A DNA stretch of 64,000 nt from Marinilabilia salmonicolor JCM 21150 (lineage in GTDB: Bacteria > Bacteroidota > Bacteroidia > Bacteroidales > Marinilabiliaceae). The notes below the pieces were generated by a model that was given only the letters and a program-made list of their open reading frames with translations, searched no databases and was not told the origin of the DNA. Position 1 is the first letter of the stretch. Every line of letters starts with the position of its first letter. The position numbers and the translations under genes were made by a program. Where the stretch lies: contig NZ_AJKI01000014.1 in assembly GCF_000259075.1 (NCBI RefSeq), positions 40,574 through 104,573 on the forward strand. The letters run 5' to 3'. Positions 51,118 to 60,197 of the stretch are shown piece by piece.

Positions 51118-51609
51118 CTAATACAGACGATTCTGTTTTTTAATTTTTCTTTCTTTGTTTTTACCGGCTATCCAACCCACCATCATACCAATAAAGGCTC
51201 CCGTCAGCAAAACACCTCCAATCACCACTCCTGCAACCACCACAATGGTAATCAATGCACCAAGAATCCCAACCAGAATCCCCATCAACACAAACCGGGA
51301 CAACCACAAGCCTTTAGGGAATACTTTGTGATCGGAACGCAGATGACGGACACTGTCTTCCAATTCGGCCTGAAAATTGACCATCTCCGGGGCATCGGTC
51401 TTCATCCATTGCCCCAATTCAAAACTCATCTCATCCAGCGACTCAAAGTGCCGGCGGCAAACTTCACAATCGGTTTTATGAGTTTCCAGGTGGTGCATCA
51501 AACGAGGGAAAGCTTCCAGACTGTAAAATCTGATACTCTCACGCGGAGCACCTTTAAGACGACTGCTCAAAATATCGTACCACTGTTGAATCGTTCGGTA
51601 GCGGCTCAT
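51118..51609 (-). CDS. Small membrane protein with HxxxCxxC motif (anti-sigma-like, unassigned)
   Basis: The frame opens at 51696; I take the Met at 51609 (MSRYRTIQQW). 163 residues. An H44xxxC48xxC51 motif (THKTDCEVC) in a helical N-half resembles zinc-binding anti-sigma domains. Two adjacent hydrophobic segments (about 102-125 and 127-148, Gly-rich VGILGALITIVVVAGVVIGG) follow, then a basic tail. It could be a membrane anti-sigma or a scaffold. No sigma factor gene lies next to it, so the assignment is weak. Confidence 0.6.
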   Translation of the reverse strand: MSRYRTIQQWYDILSSRLKGAPRESIRFYSLEAFPRLMHHLETHKTDCEVCRRHFESLDEMSFELGQWMKTDAPEMVNFQAELEDSVRHLRSDHKVFPKGLWLSRFVLMGILVGILGALITIVVVAGVVIGGVLLTGAFIGMMVGWIAGKNKERKIKKQNRLY

Positions 51610-51696
51610 AATTCTATAATATTGATTATTCAGTAAACAGATCGGGTACAAGTCCCGGAAATTCAACATGGGGTGTTCATAATTAATCTGTTGCAA

Positions 51697-51860
51697 TGTT
51701 CAACAAAGACCAAAACACAGGCGTAATCAAAAAAATTGCCTTGAAAATAGTTGATTATTCCCTTCATCAATTTTCTATGTGGTCACCTGCATTTATTAGT
51801 ACTTGAACACCTTAAAACGAAAACTTTTGACTAATCCAGGCTAAATTGCAGGCTAAAAAT
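51697..51860. other. Spacer without recognised gene
   Basis: Between the small membrane protein gene and the pnp terminator. AT-rich sequence; nothing recognised. Confidence 0.4.
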
Positions 51861-51865
51861 ACAAA

Positions 51866-51901
51866 ATCCCCGATGGAATAACATATTCCACCGGGGATTT
51901 G
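51866..51901 (-). terminator. Terminator of pnp
   Basis: AAATCCCCGATGGAATA and TATTCCACCGGGGATTT pair over 17 bases with two mismatches, about 50 bases after the pnp stop. Confidence 0.8.
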
Positions 51902-51948
51902 TTGATATTTTGAGAATTCAAAGCATTTGAAGTCTCAGATTTGTCTAA

Positions 51949-54072
51949 TTATTTCCGTTCAGGACGGGGAAGTAACACTTTACGGGACAGCTTCAGTTTT
52001 CCTGAACGCTGATCAACCTCAATCAGTTTTACTTCAACCATATCTCCCTCTTTGAGAACATCCTCCACTTTCTCGAGACGACGCCACTCAATTTCAGAAA
52101 TATGCAGCAATCCGTCTTTTCCGGGAAGAATCTCCACAAATGCCCCAAAAGGAACAATTGATTTCACTTTTCCGGTATAAACGGTGCCCACCTCGGGAAC
52201 TGCAACAATTCCCTTGATACGATTCAATGCCTTATCAATAGCATCCTTATCACTGGCAGAAATACCTACAATACCGTTTTTCTCATCTTCGTCGATGGAG
52301 ATACTGGTATTGGTTTCGGCTTGAATCTCCTGAATAATCTTACCACCTGGTCCGATTACTGCACCAATCATATCTTTAGGAATACGCAAGGTAACAATTC
52401 GTGGGGCATGAGGTTTAAGATCTTCTCTTGGCTCACTAATGGTCTCAGAAATCTTATCCAGGATATGAAGCCGTCCGCGACGAGCCTGCTCCAATGCTTT
52501 TTCCAGTACTTCGTAAGAGAGACCCTCTACTTTAATATCCATCTGGGTAGCAGTAATTCCATCTGCGGTACCAGTCACTTTGAAGTCCATATCACCCAGA
52601 TGATCCTCATCTCCAAGGATATCAGAAAGTACTACATACTTATCACTGTCCTTATCTGTAATCAACCCCATGGCAATACCCGAAACTGGTTTCTTCAGCT
52701 GAATTCCGGCATCCATCAATGCCATAGTACCAGCACAAACGGTAGCCATAGAAGAAGAACCATTCGATTCCAAAATATCAGAGACAACCCTGATCACATA
52801 AGGCATCTCCTCGGGCAACATCCGCTTAAGAGCTCTGTGCGCAAGGTTTCCATGACCAACTTCCCTACGGCCTACACCCCGGTATGGTTTGGCGTCTCCG
52901 GTAGAAAACGGAGGGAAATTATAATGCAATAAGAATCGGTCATATCCCTTAAACAACACATCATCCACCAGTTTTTCATCCAGTTTGGATCCCAGGGTAA
53001 CAGTTGTCAGCGACTGTGTTTCACCGCGTGTAAAAATAGCTGAACCATGAGGTCCGGGAATGCAATCCACTTCGCTCCAGATGGGACGAATTTCATCCAT
53101 AGCACGACCATCAAGACGTACATTTTCATCCAACATCACTCGACGCACAGCATCTTTCTCCACATCGTGGAAATATTTCTTGATCAGTCCTGTAGGAATT
53201 TCGTCCTCTTCTTCGTTGTAATTATTTTCAATAAACTCATCAACAATAGAAGAAAATCCGTCCATACGCTCATGCTTATTCGGGTTCCCCGCACGGGCAA
53301 CTTCACAAGCCTTATCATAAGTAGCATCCCAAACTTTCTTCCGCAGCTCCTCATCATTAACTTCGTGCGAATATTCACGTTTAGCCACATTGACCATTTC
53401 GGCAAGTTCAACTTGAGCTGCACACTGCACCTTGATGGCTTCATGCGCAAATTTCATGGCTTCCAAAAGTTCAGCTTCAGAAACCTCCTCCATCTCACCT
53501 TCCACCATCATAATATTATCCATCGAAGCGGCCACCATTATTTCAAGATCCGCTTCTTTCATTTCTGACGCAGAAGGATTAATTTTCAGTTCCCCATTGA
53601 TACGGGCTACCCTCACTTCGGAAATAGGTCCTGCGAAAGGAATATCGGAAACAGTCAATGCAGCAGAGGCTGCAAGACCGGCAAGAGAGTCAGGAACACT
53701 TTCATTATCAGCAGATATAAGACTCACATTCACAAATGTATCGGCATGATAATCTTCCGGGAAAAGTGGTCTCAAAGCTCTGTCAATCAATCTCGACACA
53801 AGAATTTCGAAATCAGAAGGACGACCTTCCCGCTTGAGAAAACCTCCGGGGAAACGCCCTATTGCAGAATACTTTTCTCTGTAGTCCACAGAAAGTGGCA
53901 TAAAATCGACATCAGGTTTCGCATCTTTAGCAGAAACCACGGTAGCGAGCAAATACGTATTGCCCATTCTAACAACGACCGATCCGTCGGCCTGCTTGGC
54001 CAACTTTCCAGTTTCAATTACAATTGACCTTCCATCACCGAGGTCAATACTTTTTTCAATCGGCTTAATCAT
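51949..54072 (-). CDS. pnp: Polyribonucleotide nucleotidyltransferase
   Basis: 707 residues with the standard order: first RNase PH domain (about 10-230, [20 protein letters not shown]), linker helices, second RNase PH domain (about 320-540, [46 protein letters not shown]), KH domain (about 550-620, [20 protein letters not shown]) and S1 domain (about 630-700, [27 protein letters not shown]). It degrades RNA 3' to 5' with phosphate in the degradosome. It follows rpsO, the classical rpsO-pnp order. A TATCTTTG box lies at 54113-54120. Confidence 0.98.
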   Translation of the reverse strand: MIKPIEKSIDLGDGRSIVIETGKLAKQADGSVVVRMGNTYLLATVVSAKDAKPDVDFMPLSVDYREKYSAIGRFPGGFLKREGRPSDFEILVSRLIDRALRPLFPEDYHADTFVNVSLISADNESVPDSLAGLAASAALTVSDIPFAGPISEVRVARINGELKINPSASEMKEADLEIMVAASMDNIMMVEGEMEEVSEAELLEAMKFAHEAIKVQCAAQVELAEMVNVAKREYSHEVNDEELRKKVWDATYDKACEVARAGNPNKHERMDGFSSIVDEFIENNYNEEEDEIPTGLIKKYFHDVEKDAVRRVMLDENVRLDGRAMDEIRPIWSEVDCIPGPHGSAIFTRGETQSLTTVTLGSKLDEKLVDDVLFKGYDRFLLHYNFPPFSTGDAKPYRGVGRREVGHGNLAHRALKRMLPEEMPYVIRVVSDILESNGSSSMATVCAGTMALMDAGIQLKKPVSGIAMGLITDKDSDKYVVLSDILGDEDHLGDMDFKVTGTADGITATQMDIKVEGLSYEVLEKALEQARRGRLHILDKISETISEPREDLKPHAPRIVTLRIPKDMIGAVIGPGGKIIQEIQAETNTSISIDEDEKNGIVGISASDKDAIDKALNRIKGIVAVPEVGTVYTGKVKSIVPFGAFVEILPGKDGLLHISEIEWRRLEKVEDVLKEGDMVEVKLIEVDQRSGKLKLSRKVLLPRPERK

Positions 54073-54112
54073 AAATAAATTTCTATTTTTCTTACAATCT
54101 CTAAATCAATCC

Positions 54113-54120
54113 CAAAGATA
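54113..54120 (-). promoter_or_regulatory. Candidate -7 box for pnp
   Basis: TATCTTTG matches TAnnTTTG, 41 bases before the pnp ATG. The expected -33 position is poor. Confidence 0.5.
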
Positions 54121-54199
54121 GATAATATCTGCCACCCACCGTCCAGAAACATCACTTTTTTTCAAAATGTCCGCAAAACCGGGCATGAACAAAAAACAA

Positions 54200-54235
54200 A
54201 AAGGCAATTCCCGGAAGAGAACTGCCTTTCTGATA
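54200..54235 (-). terminator. Hairpin after rpsO
   Basis: AAAGGCAATTC and GAACTGCCTTT pair with one mismatch. It lies shortly after the rpsO stop and may partly end or process the rpsO-pnp transcript. Confidence 0.65.
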
Positions 54236-54250
54236 CTATCCTTTTTTGAC

Positions 54251-54520
54251 CTATCTACGAAGCCCAAGGTCTTTAATCAGCTCACGATATTTTTCAATAT
54301 CTTTTGCTTTCAGATAATCGAGCAAGTTACGACGCTTACCAATCATCTTTTTAAGAGCGTACTGGGTACTGAAGTCTTTCCTATTAGCCTTCAGGTGTTC
54401 GGTCAAATGTGCGATACGGTTGGTAAATAATGCTATCTGGCTTTCAGGTGAACCAGTGTCAGTATTCGACTTCCCGTACTTCGCAAAGATCTCTTGTTTT
54501 TCTTCTTTTGTCAGATGCAT
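54251..54520 (-). CDS. rpsO: 30S ribosomal protein S15
   Basis: 89 residues, exact family length. MHLTKEEKQEIFAKYG, TGSPESQIALFTNRIAHLTEHLKAN and MIGKRRNLLDYLKAKDIEKYRELIKDLGLR match S15, which binds 16S rRNA and the 30S platform. A TATCTTTG promoter box with TTTG 20 bases upstream precedes it. Confidence 0.98.
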   Translation of the reverse strand: MHLTKEEKQEIFAKYGKSNTDTGSPESQIALFTNRIAHLTEHLKANRKDFSTQYALKKMIGKRRNLLDYLKAKDIEKYRELIKDLGLRR

Positions 54521-54556
54521 ACGATCTAATTAAATATATGGTTTACAAATAGGCCG

Positions 54557-54588
54557 CAAAGATATGGAATAATTTAAAAACCTGCAAA
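54557..54588 (-). promoter_or_regulatory. Promoter of rpsO
   Basis: TTTG (54585-54588), 20 bases, TATCTTTG (54557-54564) fits the Bacteroidota consensus. The transcript would start about 30 bases before the ATG. Confidence 0.7.
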
Positions 54589-54633
54589 CAGGTCGTTTAT
54601 AGTTTTTTGTAAATGCCTGGCAAAAGATTAAAA

Positions 54634-54732
54634 TGACTGAGGTTAAGGTTGAGAATGAGGCTAAGACTAAGGTTGAGGCTGAGCATTAACACACATAGAT
54701 TTCTCTCAAGCTTAACCTCAACCTCAGCCTAT
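54634..54732. repeat. Degenerate hexamer repeat with inverted copy
   Basis: Units of the type GAGGTT/AAGGTT/GAGGCT follow one another from about 54639 to 54685. The complementary series CTTAACCTCAACCTCAGCCT lies at about 54711-54730. The two arms can pair into a long imperfect hairpin. It sits between rpsO and the next minus-strand gene. Confidence 0.7.
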
Positions 54733-54736
54733 CTTC

Positions 54737-55321
54737 TCAATACCCCCTCTCCTCAGCCATTTGCTCCATCTCTTCTTCGAAAATTTCCTGAAACTTCTGC
54801 TTATCGTAATCGAGTTGCAATTTATCATCGTTGGAAATTCTCCGGTCAATTCCATTCAGCACATCATCCCGATGTACCTCTATGGCCACGAAGCCATGAT
54901 ATTTCCCTTCTTCGGTAACACTCGCTTTTTCGCAGGTAACCACAATATTGTTGATGGTTTCATCGGCAACTTCACGCGTCATATTTTCAAACTTTTGTTC
55001 AAATTCGGCAGCATCACCTATTTCACGCTCATTAACATACCGGTCGGTCACCGACTTGGTATTGGAGTTTATCAGGGTCACCAGACGTTGCTTGGCCAGC
55101 AACAGCGCCTTCTCTTTAGCCAGACTCAGATCGGAACTGGTGGACATGGCACTGGCCCGGAAAAAATTCTTATCCGACTTCCCCTTGTCTTCGCAAGGCA
55201 ATTCTTCAATGATATCTCCTATTTCACTTTTGGCAGTTACTTTCTTCTTGGATTTACAGGAAGAAAAAGCCCCCATCAGGATCAGAGAAAATGCGGCGAT
55301 AATCAAAATTCGAGATTTCAT
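54737..55321 (-). CDS. LPP20-like lipoprotein
   Basis: The frame opens at 55396; I take the Met at 55321 (MKSRILIIAAFSLILMGAF, lipobox FSSC). 194 residues. After the lipid anchor a lysine-rich segment precedes a domain with SSDLSLAKEKALLLAKQRLVTLI and a charged tail (FQEIFEEEMEQMAEERGY). The central part resembles LPP20/FlgO-type domains of envelope lipoproteins. No enzyme motif is visible. It lies 78 bases after the DUF2851 gene on the same strand. Confidence 0.75.
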   Translation of the reverse strand: MKSRILIIAAFSLILMGAFSSCKSKKKVTAKSEIGDIIEELPCEDKGKSDKNFFRASAMSTSSDLSLAKEKALLLAKQRLVTLINSNTKSVTDRYVNEREIGDAAEFEQKFENMTREVADETINNIVVTCEKASVTEEGKYHGFVAIEVHRDDVLNGIDRRISNDDKLQLDYDKQKFQEIFEEEMEQMAEERGY

Positions 55322-55399
55322 AACAAGATGTTTTGAGTTCAACGATACAAAATAAATACTTTTTAACACTTCTAAAAATAACAAAAAACGAACCAACTT

Positions 55400-56689
55400 T
55401 TATTTATGGGTGAATTTTAATGACAAAACACCACGTCCAAGTCTACAGGCCAAGCACTTACGAAGATCGCAATAATTTCTTTTAAGATAAACCAACCCCT
55501 GACTTTGGGCAGATGATTTAGCTTTGACACCAATAGACGGTCTTGCCCAACCATCAACCACGCTGTTTTTCTCCGCTGGCAATTCAGAAAGCCAGTCAAG
55601 CACCCTTTGTTGCAAATCCGAATTACCTCTTAATCTTCCAAATGCAAACAGCATCGGCACCACGGTGTTAATGATTATCAGATCAATGGTTTGTTTTCCT
55701 ATTCTCTTGGATTTGGGAGGACTACCAACTCCGGGCCGGTAATGATTGTGCCAATATTCCGACGGCTGCACTGCGAGCAATTTCCGCACTTCAGCAAGGG
55801 TCTCACATGACAATAAGTTATCAAACAAAAAAGGGTTTCCGGAAATAAGCGCAGCAAGTTGAACCAAACGAACAGTCGGAAAATTACCTGGTCGCATTCT
55901 CAGAAATTTCCATAAATGAGCAGACATTGGCTGAAATCCGTACTTATGTTTCATTATTCGGTATTCCCGAACCATCACCCGGACATATTCATCCTCATGA
56001 AGAAGCACTTCCAAAAAGCCGGCATGTCCCAGCATCAGAGCTTCCAATTTTATTGGGGAGTCCGCATTCTTGAGAATATATTGCCAGGGAATTTGTCGGG
56101 CAAGTTGCTCAAATGGCTCACCATTGAGACCAAAGCCGAAGTTTCGTGAAAGCACCACAAAAAACACCTGCTTCCAGTCGTTTTGACAGCTTCTCAGAAG
56201 CGTCTCAATGCCCGACACCTTCTGCTCCAACTTCTCTATCAACATCCGCTCTATCCATGCATCGATTTCGAAACGCAAAACATTTCCGATTTTATTTTCA
56301 CAGGCAATCCACCCTTCATGCTTCCTGAGCGCCTGATATTCATTCATCATATTTTCCGGAATCTCCATTTCCCAACAGGGAATTACTCTTCCGGCACTGT
56401 TTTTTATCTCTTTATCATTGTTGAGCACCACATGCACTACCACATTGTCATAAAGAGCGTCCAAATGATGTTTGTGGTGGTACCAATCAGAAGCTTTGAG
56501 ATGTATTTCTACATTCCCGGCCCACAAAATATCGTCCAGTTTAATTTTGGCATTGAAAAAGTCGGGTCCTGAATTGGAATTGGGCAATCCGGGATGAATC
56601 ACCTCCATTTGCTGATTCCGGTCGGTAAAAAAAATCCCCGGCCTATAATATTTGTATTGCCAGAGAAATTGGAGAAACTCTTCATTCAT
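55400..56689 (-). CDS. DUF2851 family protein
   Basis: 429 residues. MNEEFLQFLWQYKYYRPGIF, NSNSGPDFFNAKIKLDDILWAGNVEIH, DNVVVHVVLNND and RMRPGNFPTVRLVQLAALI match the Bacteroidota family DUF2851, of unknown function. The segment GPDFFNAKI...GNVEIHLKASDWYHHKHH has a nuclease-like look (D-x(n)-E-x-K pattern), which is inference. It lies downstream of pyrF on the same strand. Confidence 0.85.
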   Translation of the reverse strand: MNEEFLQFLWQYKYYRPGIFFTDRNQQMEVIHPGLPNSNSGPDFFNAKIKLDDILWAGNVEIHLKASDWYHHKHHLDALYDNVVVHVVLNNDKEIKNSAGRVIPCWEMEIPENMMNEYQALRKHEGWIACENKIGNVLRFEIDAWIERMLIEKLEQKVSGIETLLRSCQNDWKQVFFVVLSRNFGFGLNGEPFEQLARQIPWQYILKNADSPIKLEALMLGHAGFLEVLLHEDEYVRVMVREYRIMKHKYGFQPMSAHLWKFLRMRPGNFPTVRLVQLAALISGNPFLFDNLLSCETLAEVRKLLAVQPSEYWHNHYRPGVGSPPKSKRIGKQTIDLIIINTVVPMLFAFGRLRGNSDLQQRVLDWLSELPAEKNSVVDGWARPSIGVKAKSSAQSQGLVYLKRNYCDLRKCLACRLGRGVLSLKFTHK

Positions 56690-56815
56690 AAAAACAACAG
56701 GCTTTGTGAATTTTCAAAATGGCTTACATACAACCATAAGAAAATCCCGGTCATCAAATATCTTGATGCACCCCAGCCTGAAATGCAAGCTACGAATAAT
56801 ACCGAAATATTACAA

Positions 56816-57643
56816 TTATAAAAGTGACGCTTCTTTGAGAAGATCAGCCATTTCCTGTTGAACTTCGGTGGCTGCAGAACGGGCCTTTTGAGCAAAATCC
56901 TCTCCATCACCGGCAAAAATAATTCCCCGGGAAGAGTTGACCAGCAATCCGCATTGTTCATTCATCCCGTTGCGTGCCACTTCCGCAAGACTACCCCCCT
57001 GAGCTCCGACACCAGGAACCAAAAGGAAATGTTTGGGCGCAATTTTCCGAATATCCTGCAACATCTCAGCACGGGTAGCCCCAACCACATACATCATATT
57101 TTCCTCGTCGCCCCAATTCATGGAAGTATTAATCACCTTTTCAAAAAGGCGTTCATCATTTTCCCTGACATACTGAAAATCTGAAGCTCCTTTATTGGAT
57201 GTAAGCGCCAACAGAATTACATACTTTCCCACATAAGTAAGAAACGGCTTAACAGAATCTTCGCCCATATAAGGAGCCACGGTAACGGCATCAAAATCCA
57301 TTGCATCAAAAAAAGCTTTGGCGTAAAGATTAGAGGTATTCCCGATATCCCCACGCTTGGCATCAGCAATAATAAATATATCCGGATAATTGTACCGAAT
57401 GTAATTTACCGTTTTTTCGAGTGTATTCCAGCCGCTGACACCCATGCTTTCATAAAAAGCCAGATTGGGTTTATAAGCCACCGCCAGATCGTGCGTGGCA
57501 TCAATAATCTCCTTATTAAAAGCAAAAACAGGATCGGTGGTATCGTAAAGAAACCTGGGTATTTTATTGATATCACTGTCAAGCCCCACACAAAGGAAGC
57601 TTTGTTTCTTTTTTATCTGTTCAAAAATTTCCCGGCTGGTCAT
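56816..57643 (-). CDS. pyrF: Orotidine 5'-phosphate decarboxylase (type 2)
   Basis: 275 residues, the length of the type 2 group. [51 protein letters not shown] (catalytic DxKxxD) and [11 protein letters not shown] with [11 protein letters not shown]. It makes UMP in pyrimidine synthesis. It follows prfA by 78 bases on the same strand; the order purM, prfA, pyrF suggests one transcription unit or closely spaced ones. Confidence 0.97.
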   Translation of the reverse strand: MTSREIFEQIKKKQSFLCVGLDSDINKIPRFLYDTTDPVFAFNKEIIDATHDLAVAYKPNLAFYESMGVSGWNTLEKTVNYIRYNYPDIFIIADAKRGDIGNTSNLYAKAFFDAMDFDAVTVAPYMGEDSVKPFLTYVGKYVILLALTSNKGASDFQYVRENDERLFEKVINTSMNWGDEENMMYVVGATRAEMLQDIRKIAPKHFLLVPGVGAQGGSLAEVARNGMNEQCGLLVNSSRGIIFAGDGEDFAQKARSAATEVQQEMADLLKEASLL

Positions 57644-57721
57644 GGCATTAATTTTTAACTAGTTTCAAATTAAATATGATAAGTGCTGAACTTTCCTATG
57701 ATTGCAACTGAAGAAACACCT

Positions 57722-58807
57722 TTACATCTCACTTGCTTTCAACCGCTCTGCATTCTCCTCTATCTGCAATTTATCAATCACGCCCACGATATCGCCATCC
57801 ATCACTGCAGGTAAATTATAGATGGTATAATTGATGCGGTGATCGGTAACACGTCCCTGCGGATAATTATAGGTCCTGATCTTGGCAGAGCGGTCACCCG
57901 TGGAAACCATTGTTTTTCTTTTGGAAGAAATCTCGTCAAGATACTTCTGATACTCCAGGTTATAAATCCGGGTACGCAGTTCAGTCATTGCCTTATCCAG
58001 GTTCTTAAGCTGCGACTTCTGATCCTGGCAGGTTACCACTATTCCGGTGGGAATGTGCGTAAGGCGAATGGCGGAATAAGTGGTGTTTACAGACTGACCA
58101 CCCGGACCGGATGAACAATAAGTATCTTTCCGGATATCCTCTTGTTTCAGGTCAATATCGAACTCCTCGGCCTCCGGAAGAACAGCAACTGAAGCAGCCG
58201 ATGTATGCACCCGTCCCTGTGTTTCTGTTTGAGGAACCCGTTGGACACGGTGAACACCTGACTCATATTTCAAAATTCCATAAACCCCGTTTCCGGAAAC
58301 TTTCATTACGACTTCCTTATATCCGCCTGAAGTACCTTCCGAATAGTGAGTTACTTCGGTTTTCCAGCCTTTACTTTCACAGTACTTTGTGTACATACGA
58401 AACAAGTCTCCGGCAAAAATACTGGCCTCATCGCCACCGGCTCCGGCACGTATTTCCATTACGGCATTCTTGGAGTCTTCAGGATCGCCCGGCAAGAGCA
58501 ACATTTTGATTTCCTCCTCCATTTTAGGGCGTTCTTCTTCCAGCCCGTCCAACTCCTCACGTGCCATAGCCCGCATCTCCTCATCGTCTTCTTTCAGCAT
58601 AGCCCTTGAAGACTCAATATTTTCCAGAAGATTTTTGTAATCTTTTCCAACATTTACAATGTCTTCAAGTTCCCGGTACTCCTTATTCAACTTCACATAA
58701 CGCTTCTGGTCAGAAATCACCTCCGGATCTGTAATCATTTGACCTATCTCCTCAAACCGCAGGCGCAGGGCCTCAATTTTCTCGAGCAATGAATTATCTT
58801 GTGCCAT
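57722..58807 (-). CDS. prfA: Peptide chain release factor 1
   Basis: 361 residues. N-terminal coiled region (LLEKIEALRLRFEEIGQMIT), the stop-codon recognition region (VHRVQRVPQTETQGRVHTSAASVAV, with the PxT-type motif) and the GGQ loop CSSGPGGQSVNTTYSAIRLT that triggers peptide release at UAA and UAG. The length is normal and the start is well supported. Confidence 0.98.
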   Translation of the reverse strand: MAQDNSLLEKIEALRLRFEEIGQMITDPEVISDQKRYVKLNKEYRELEDIVNVGKDYKNLLENIESSRAMLKEDDEEMRAMAREELDGLEEERPKMEEEIKMLLLPGDPEDSKNAVMEIRAGAGGDEASIFAGDLFRMYTKYCESKGWKTEVTHYSEGTSGGYKEVVMKVSGNGVYGILKYESGVHRVQRVPQTETQGRVHTSAASVAVLPEAEEFDIDLKQEDIRKDTYCSSGPGGQSVNTTYSAIRLTHIPTGIVVTCQDQKSQLKNLDKAMTELRTRIYNLEYQKYLDEISSKRKTMVSTGDRSAKIRTYNYPQGRVTDHRINYTIYNLPAVMDGDIVGVIDKLQIEENAERLKASEM

Positions 58808-58865
58808 ATTACCTCAATATTTCCACACAGCGTTTTACTGTGACAATAAACAATTTCTTAAACTT

Positions 58866-58934
58866 AATACATAAAAAAACCTGCCTACAGAACGGAAAGT
58901 CATTGAAGTCTCCCGGGCATCTGCAACAGGTTAT
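58866..58934 (-). terminator. Branched hairpin/terminator between purM and prfA
   Basis: On the minus strand AACCTG pairs with CAGGTT across about 50 bases that include a further CAGA/TCTG pair and a CCCGGG core, followed by a T7 run. It should limit read-through from purM into prfA. Confidence 0.6.
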
Positions 58935-58949
58935 AATTATCCGGCGAAC

Positions 58950-60191
58950 CTAATAATGATAAGTTCCCTTTTCTCCTTTAATGGTCAATTTGTTTCCTTC
59001 CGAAGAAGCCTCACAACGCCCGACTATCTGAGCATCAACGCCAAACGAACTGGCAATGTCGACAATACTGGCAGCAGCATCTTCTTTCACATAAAACTCA
59101 AAACGATGGCCCATATTAAAAACCTTATACATCTCCTGCCATGGAGTTTGTGATGTCTCCTGAATAATACGGAACAATTCGGGAACCGGAAACAAGTTGT
59201 CTTTTACAACATGCATATCATCCACAAAGTTCATCACTTTGGTTTGGGCGCCTCCTGAGCAATGCACCATTCCGTGAATCTGGGGACGTATCTGCTCAAG
59301 CACTTTTTTCACCACCGGTGCATATGTGCGGGTGGGTGAAAGCACCATTTTACCGGCATCAATCCCTAATGCGTCAACCATTTCAGAGAGCTGATACTTT
59401 CCCTGATAAATAAGGTCATCAGCCACCTCCGGATCAAAACTCTCCGGATATTTCCTGGCAAGATAATGGGCAAACACATCGTGACGTGCCGAAGTAAGCC
59501 CGTTGCTGCCCATCCCCGCATTATAAAAATCTTCATAAGTAGCCTGACCTGTGGATGAAAGTCCGACAATAACATCACCGGGCTGAATCAGGTGATTGGA
59601 AATTACATCGCTTCGACGCATACGCGCGGTGACCGTAGAATCCACAATGATGGTACGCACCAGGTCGCCCACATCAGCAGTCTCTCCTCCGGTGCTGTAA
59701 ACTGATATCCCCTGCTCTCTGAGATTCTGCAACAACTCCTCGGTACCATTAATAATGGCAGAAATGACCTCCCCGGGGATTCTGTTTTTATTTCTTCCGA
59801 TGGTGGATGACAACAAAATATTGTCGGTAGCCCCCACACACAATAAATCGTCAAGATTCATAATCAGGGCATCCTGCGCAATCCCCTTCCAGACAGATAA
59901 ATCTCCGGTTTCACGCCAATACAGGTAGGCAAGTGAAGACTTGGTACCTGCCCCGTCGGCATGCATAATGTTACACCACTGCGGATCTCCGCTTAAGAAG
60001 TCCGGAACAATTTTACAAAATGCTTTGGGAAAAATTCCTTTATCCACATTTTCAATGGCCTTATGCACATCTTCTTTGGAAGCAGAAACGCCCCGCTGAT
60101 TGTATCTTAAATCTTGCTGCACGAAGAGTTGGTTTTGGATGTTTTTTAATTTCCTGCAAAAATACAGAAACTTTTTGGGGTAGAAAAACAA
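58950..60191 (-). CDS. purM: Phosphoribosylformylglycinamidine cyclo-ligase (AIR synthase)
   Basis: 413 residues as an open frame. The family N-terminus DLRYNQRGVSASKEDVHKAI begins about 28 residues in, so the true start may be GTG at 60122, which would remove an unlikely AT-rich leader peptide. HADGAGTKSSLAYLYW, STGGETADVGDLVRTIIVDS, GDVIVGLSSTGQATYEDFYNAGMGSNGLTSARHDV and HCSGGAQTKVMNF, plus NMGHRFEFYV, match the Bacteroidota-type PurM. It closes the imidazole ring in purine synthesis. It starts only seven bases after the PorE-like gene, or 75 with the GTG start. Confidence 0.95.
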   Translation of the reverse strand: MFFYPKKFLYFCRKLKNIQNQLFVQQDLRYNQRGVSASKEDVHKAIENVDKGIFPKAFCKIVPDFLSGDPQWCNIMHADGAGTKSSLAYLYWRETGDLSVWKGIAQDALIMNLDDLLCVGATDNILLSSTIGRNKNRIPGEVISAIINGTEELLQNLREQGISVYSTGGETADVGDLVRTIIVDSTVTARMRRSDVISNHLIQPGDVIVGLSSTGQATYEDFYNAGMGSNGLTSARHDVFAHYLARKYPESFDPEVADDLIYQGKYQLSEMVDALGIDAGKMVLSPTRTYAPVVKKVLEQIRPQIHGMVHCSGGAQTKVMNFVDDMHVVKDNLFPVPELFRIIQETSQTPWQEMYKVFNMGHRFEFYVKEDAAASIVDIASSFGVDAQIVGRCEASSEGNKLTIKGEKGTYHY

Positions 60192-60197
60192 GATCTT

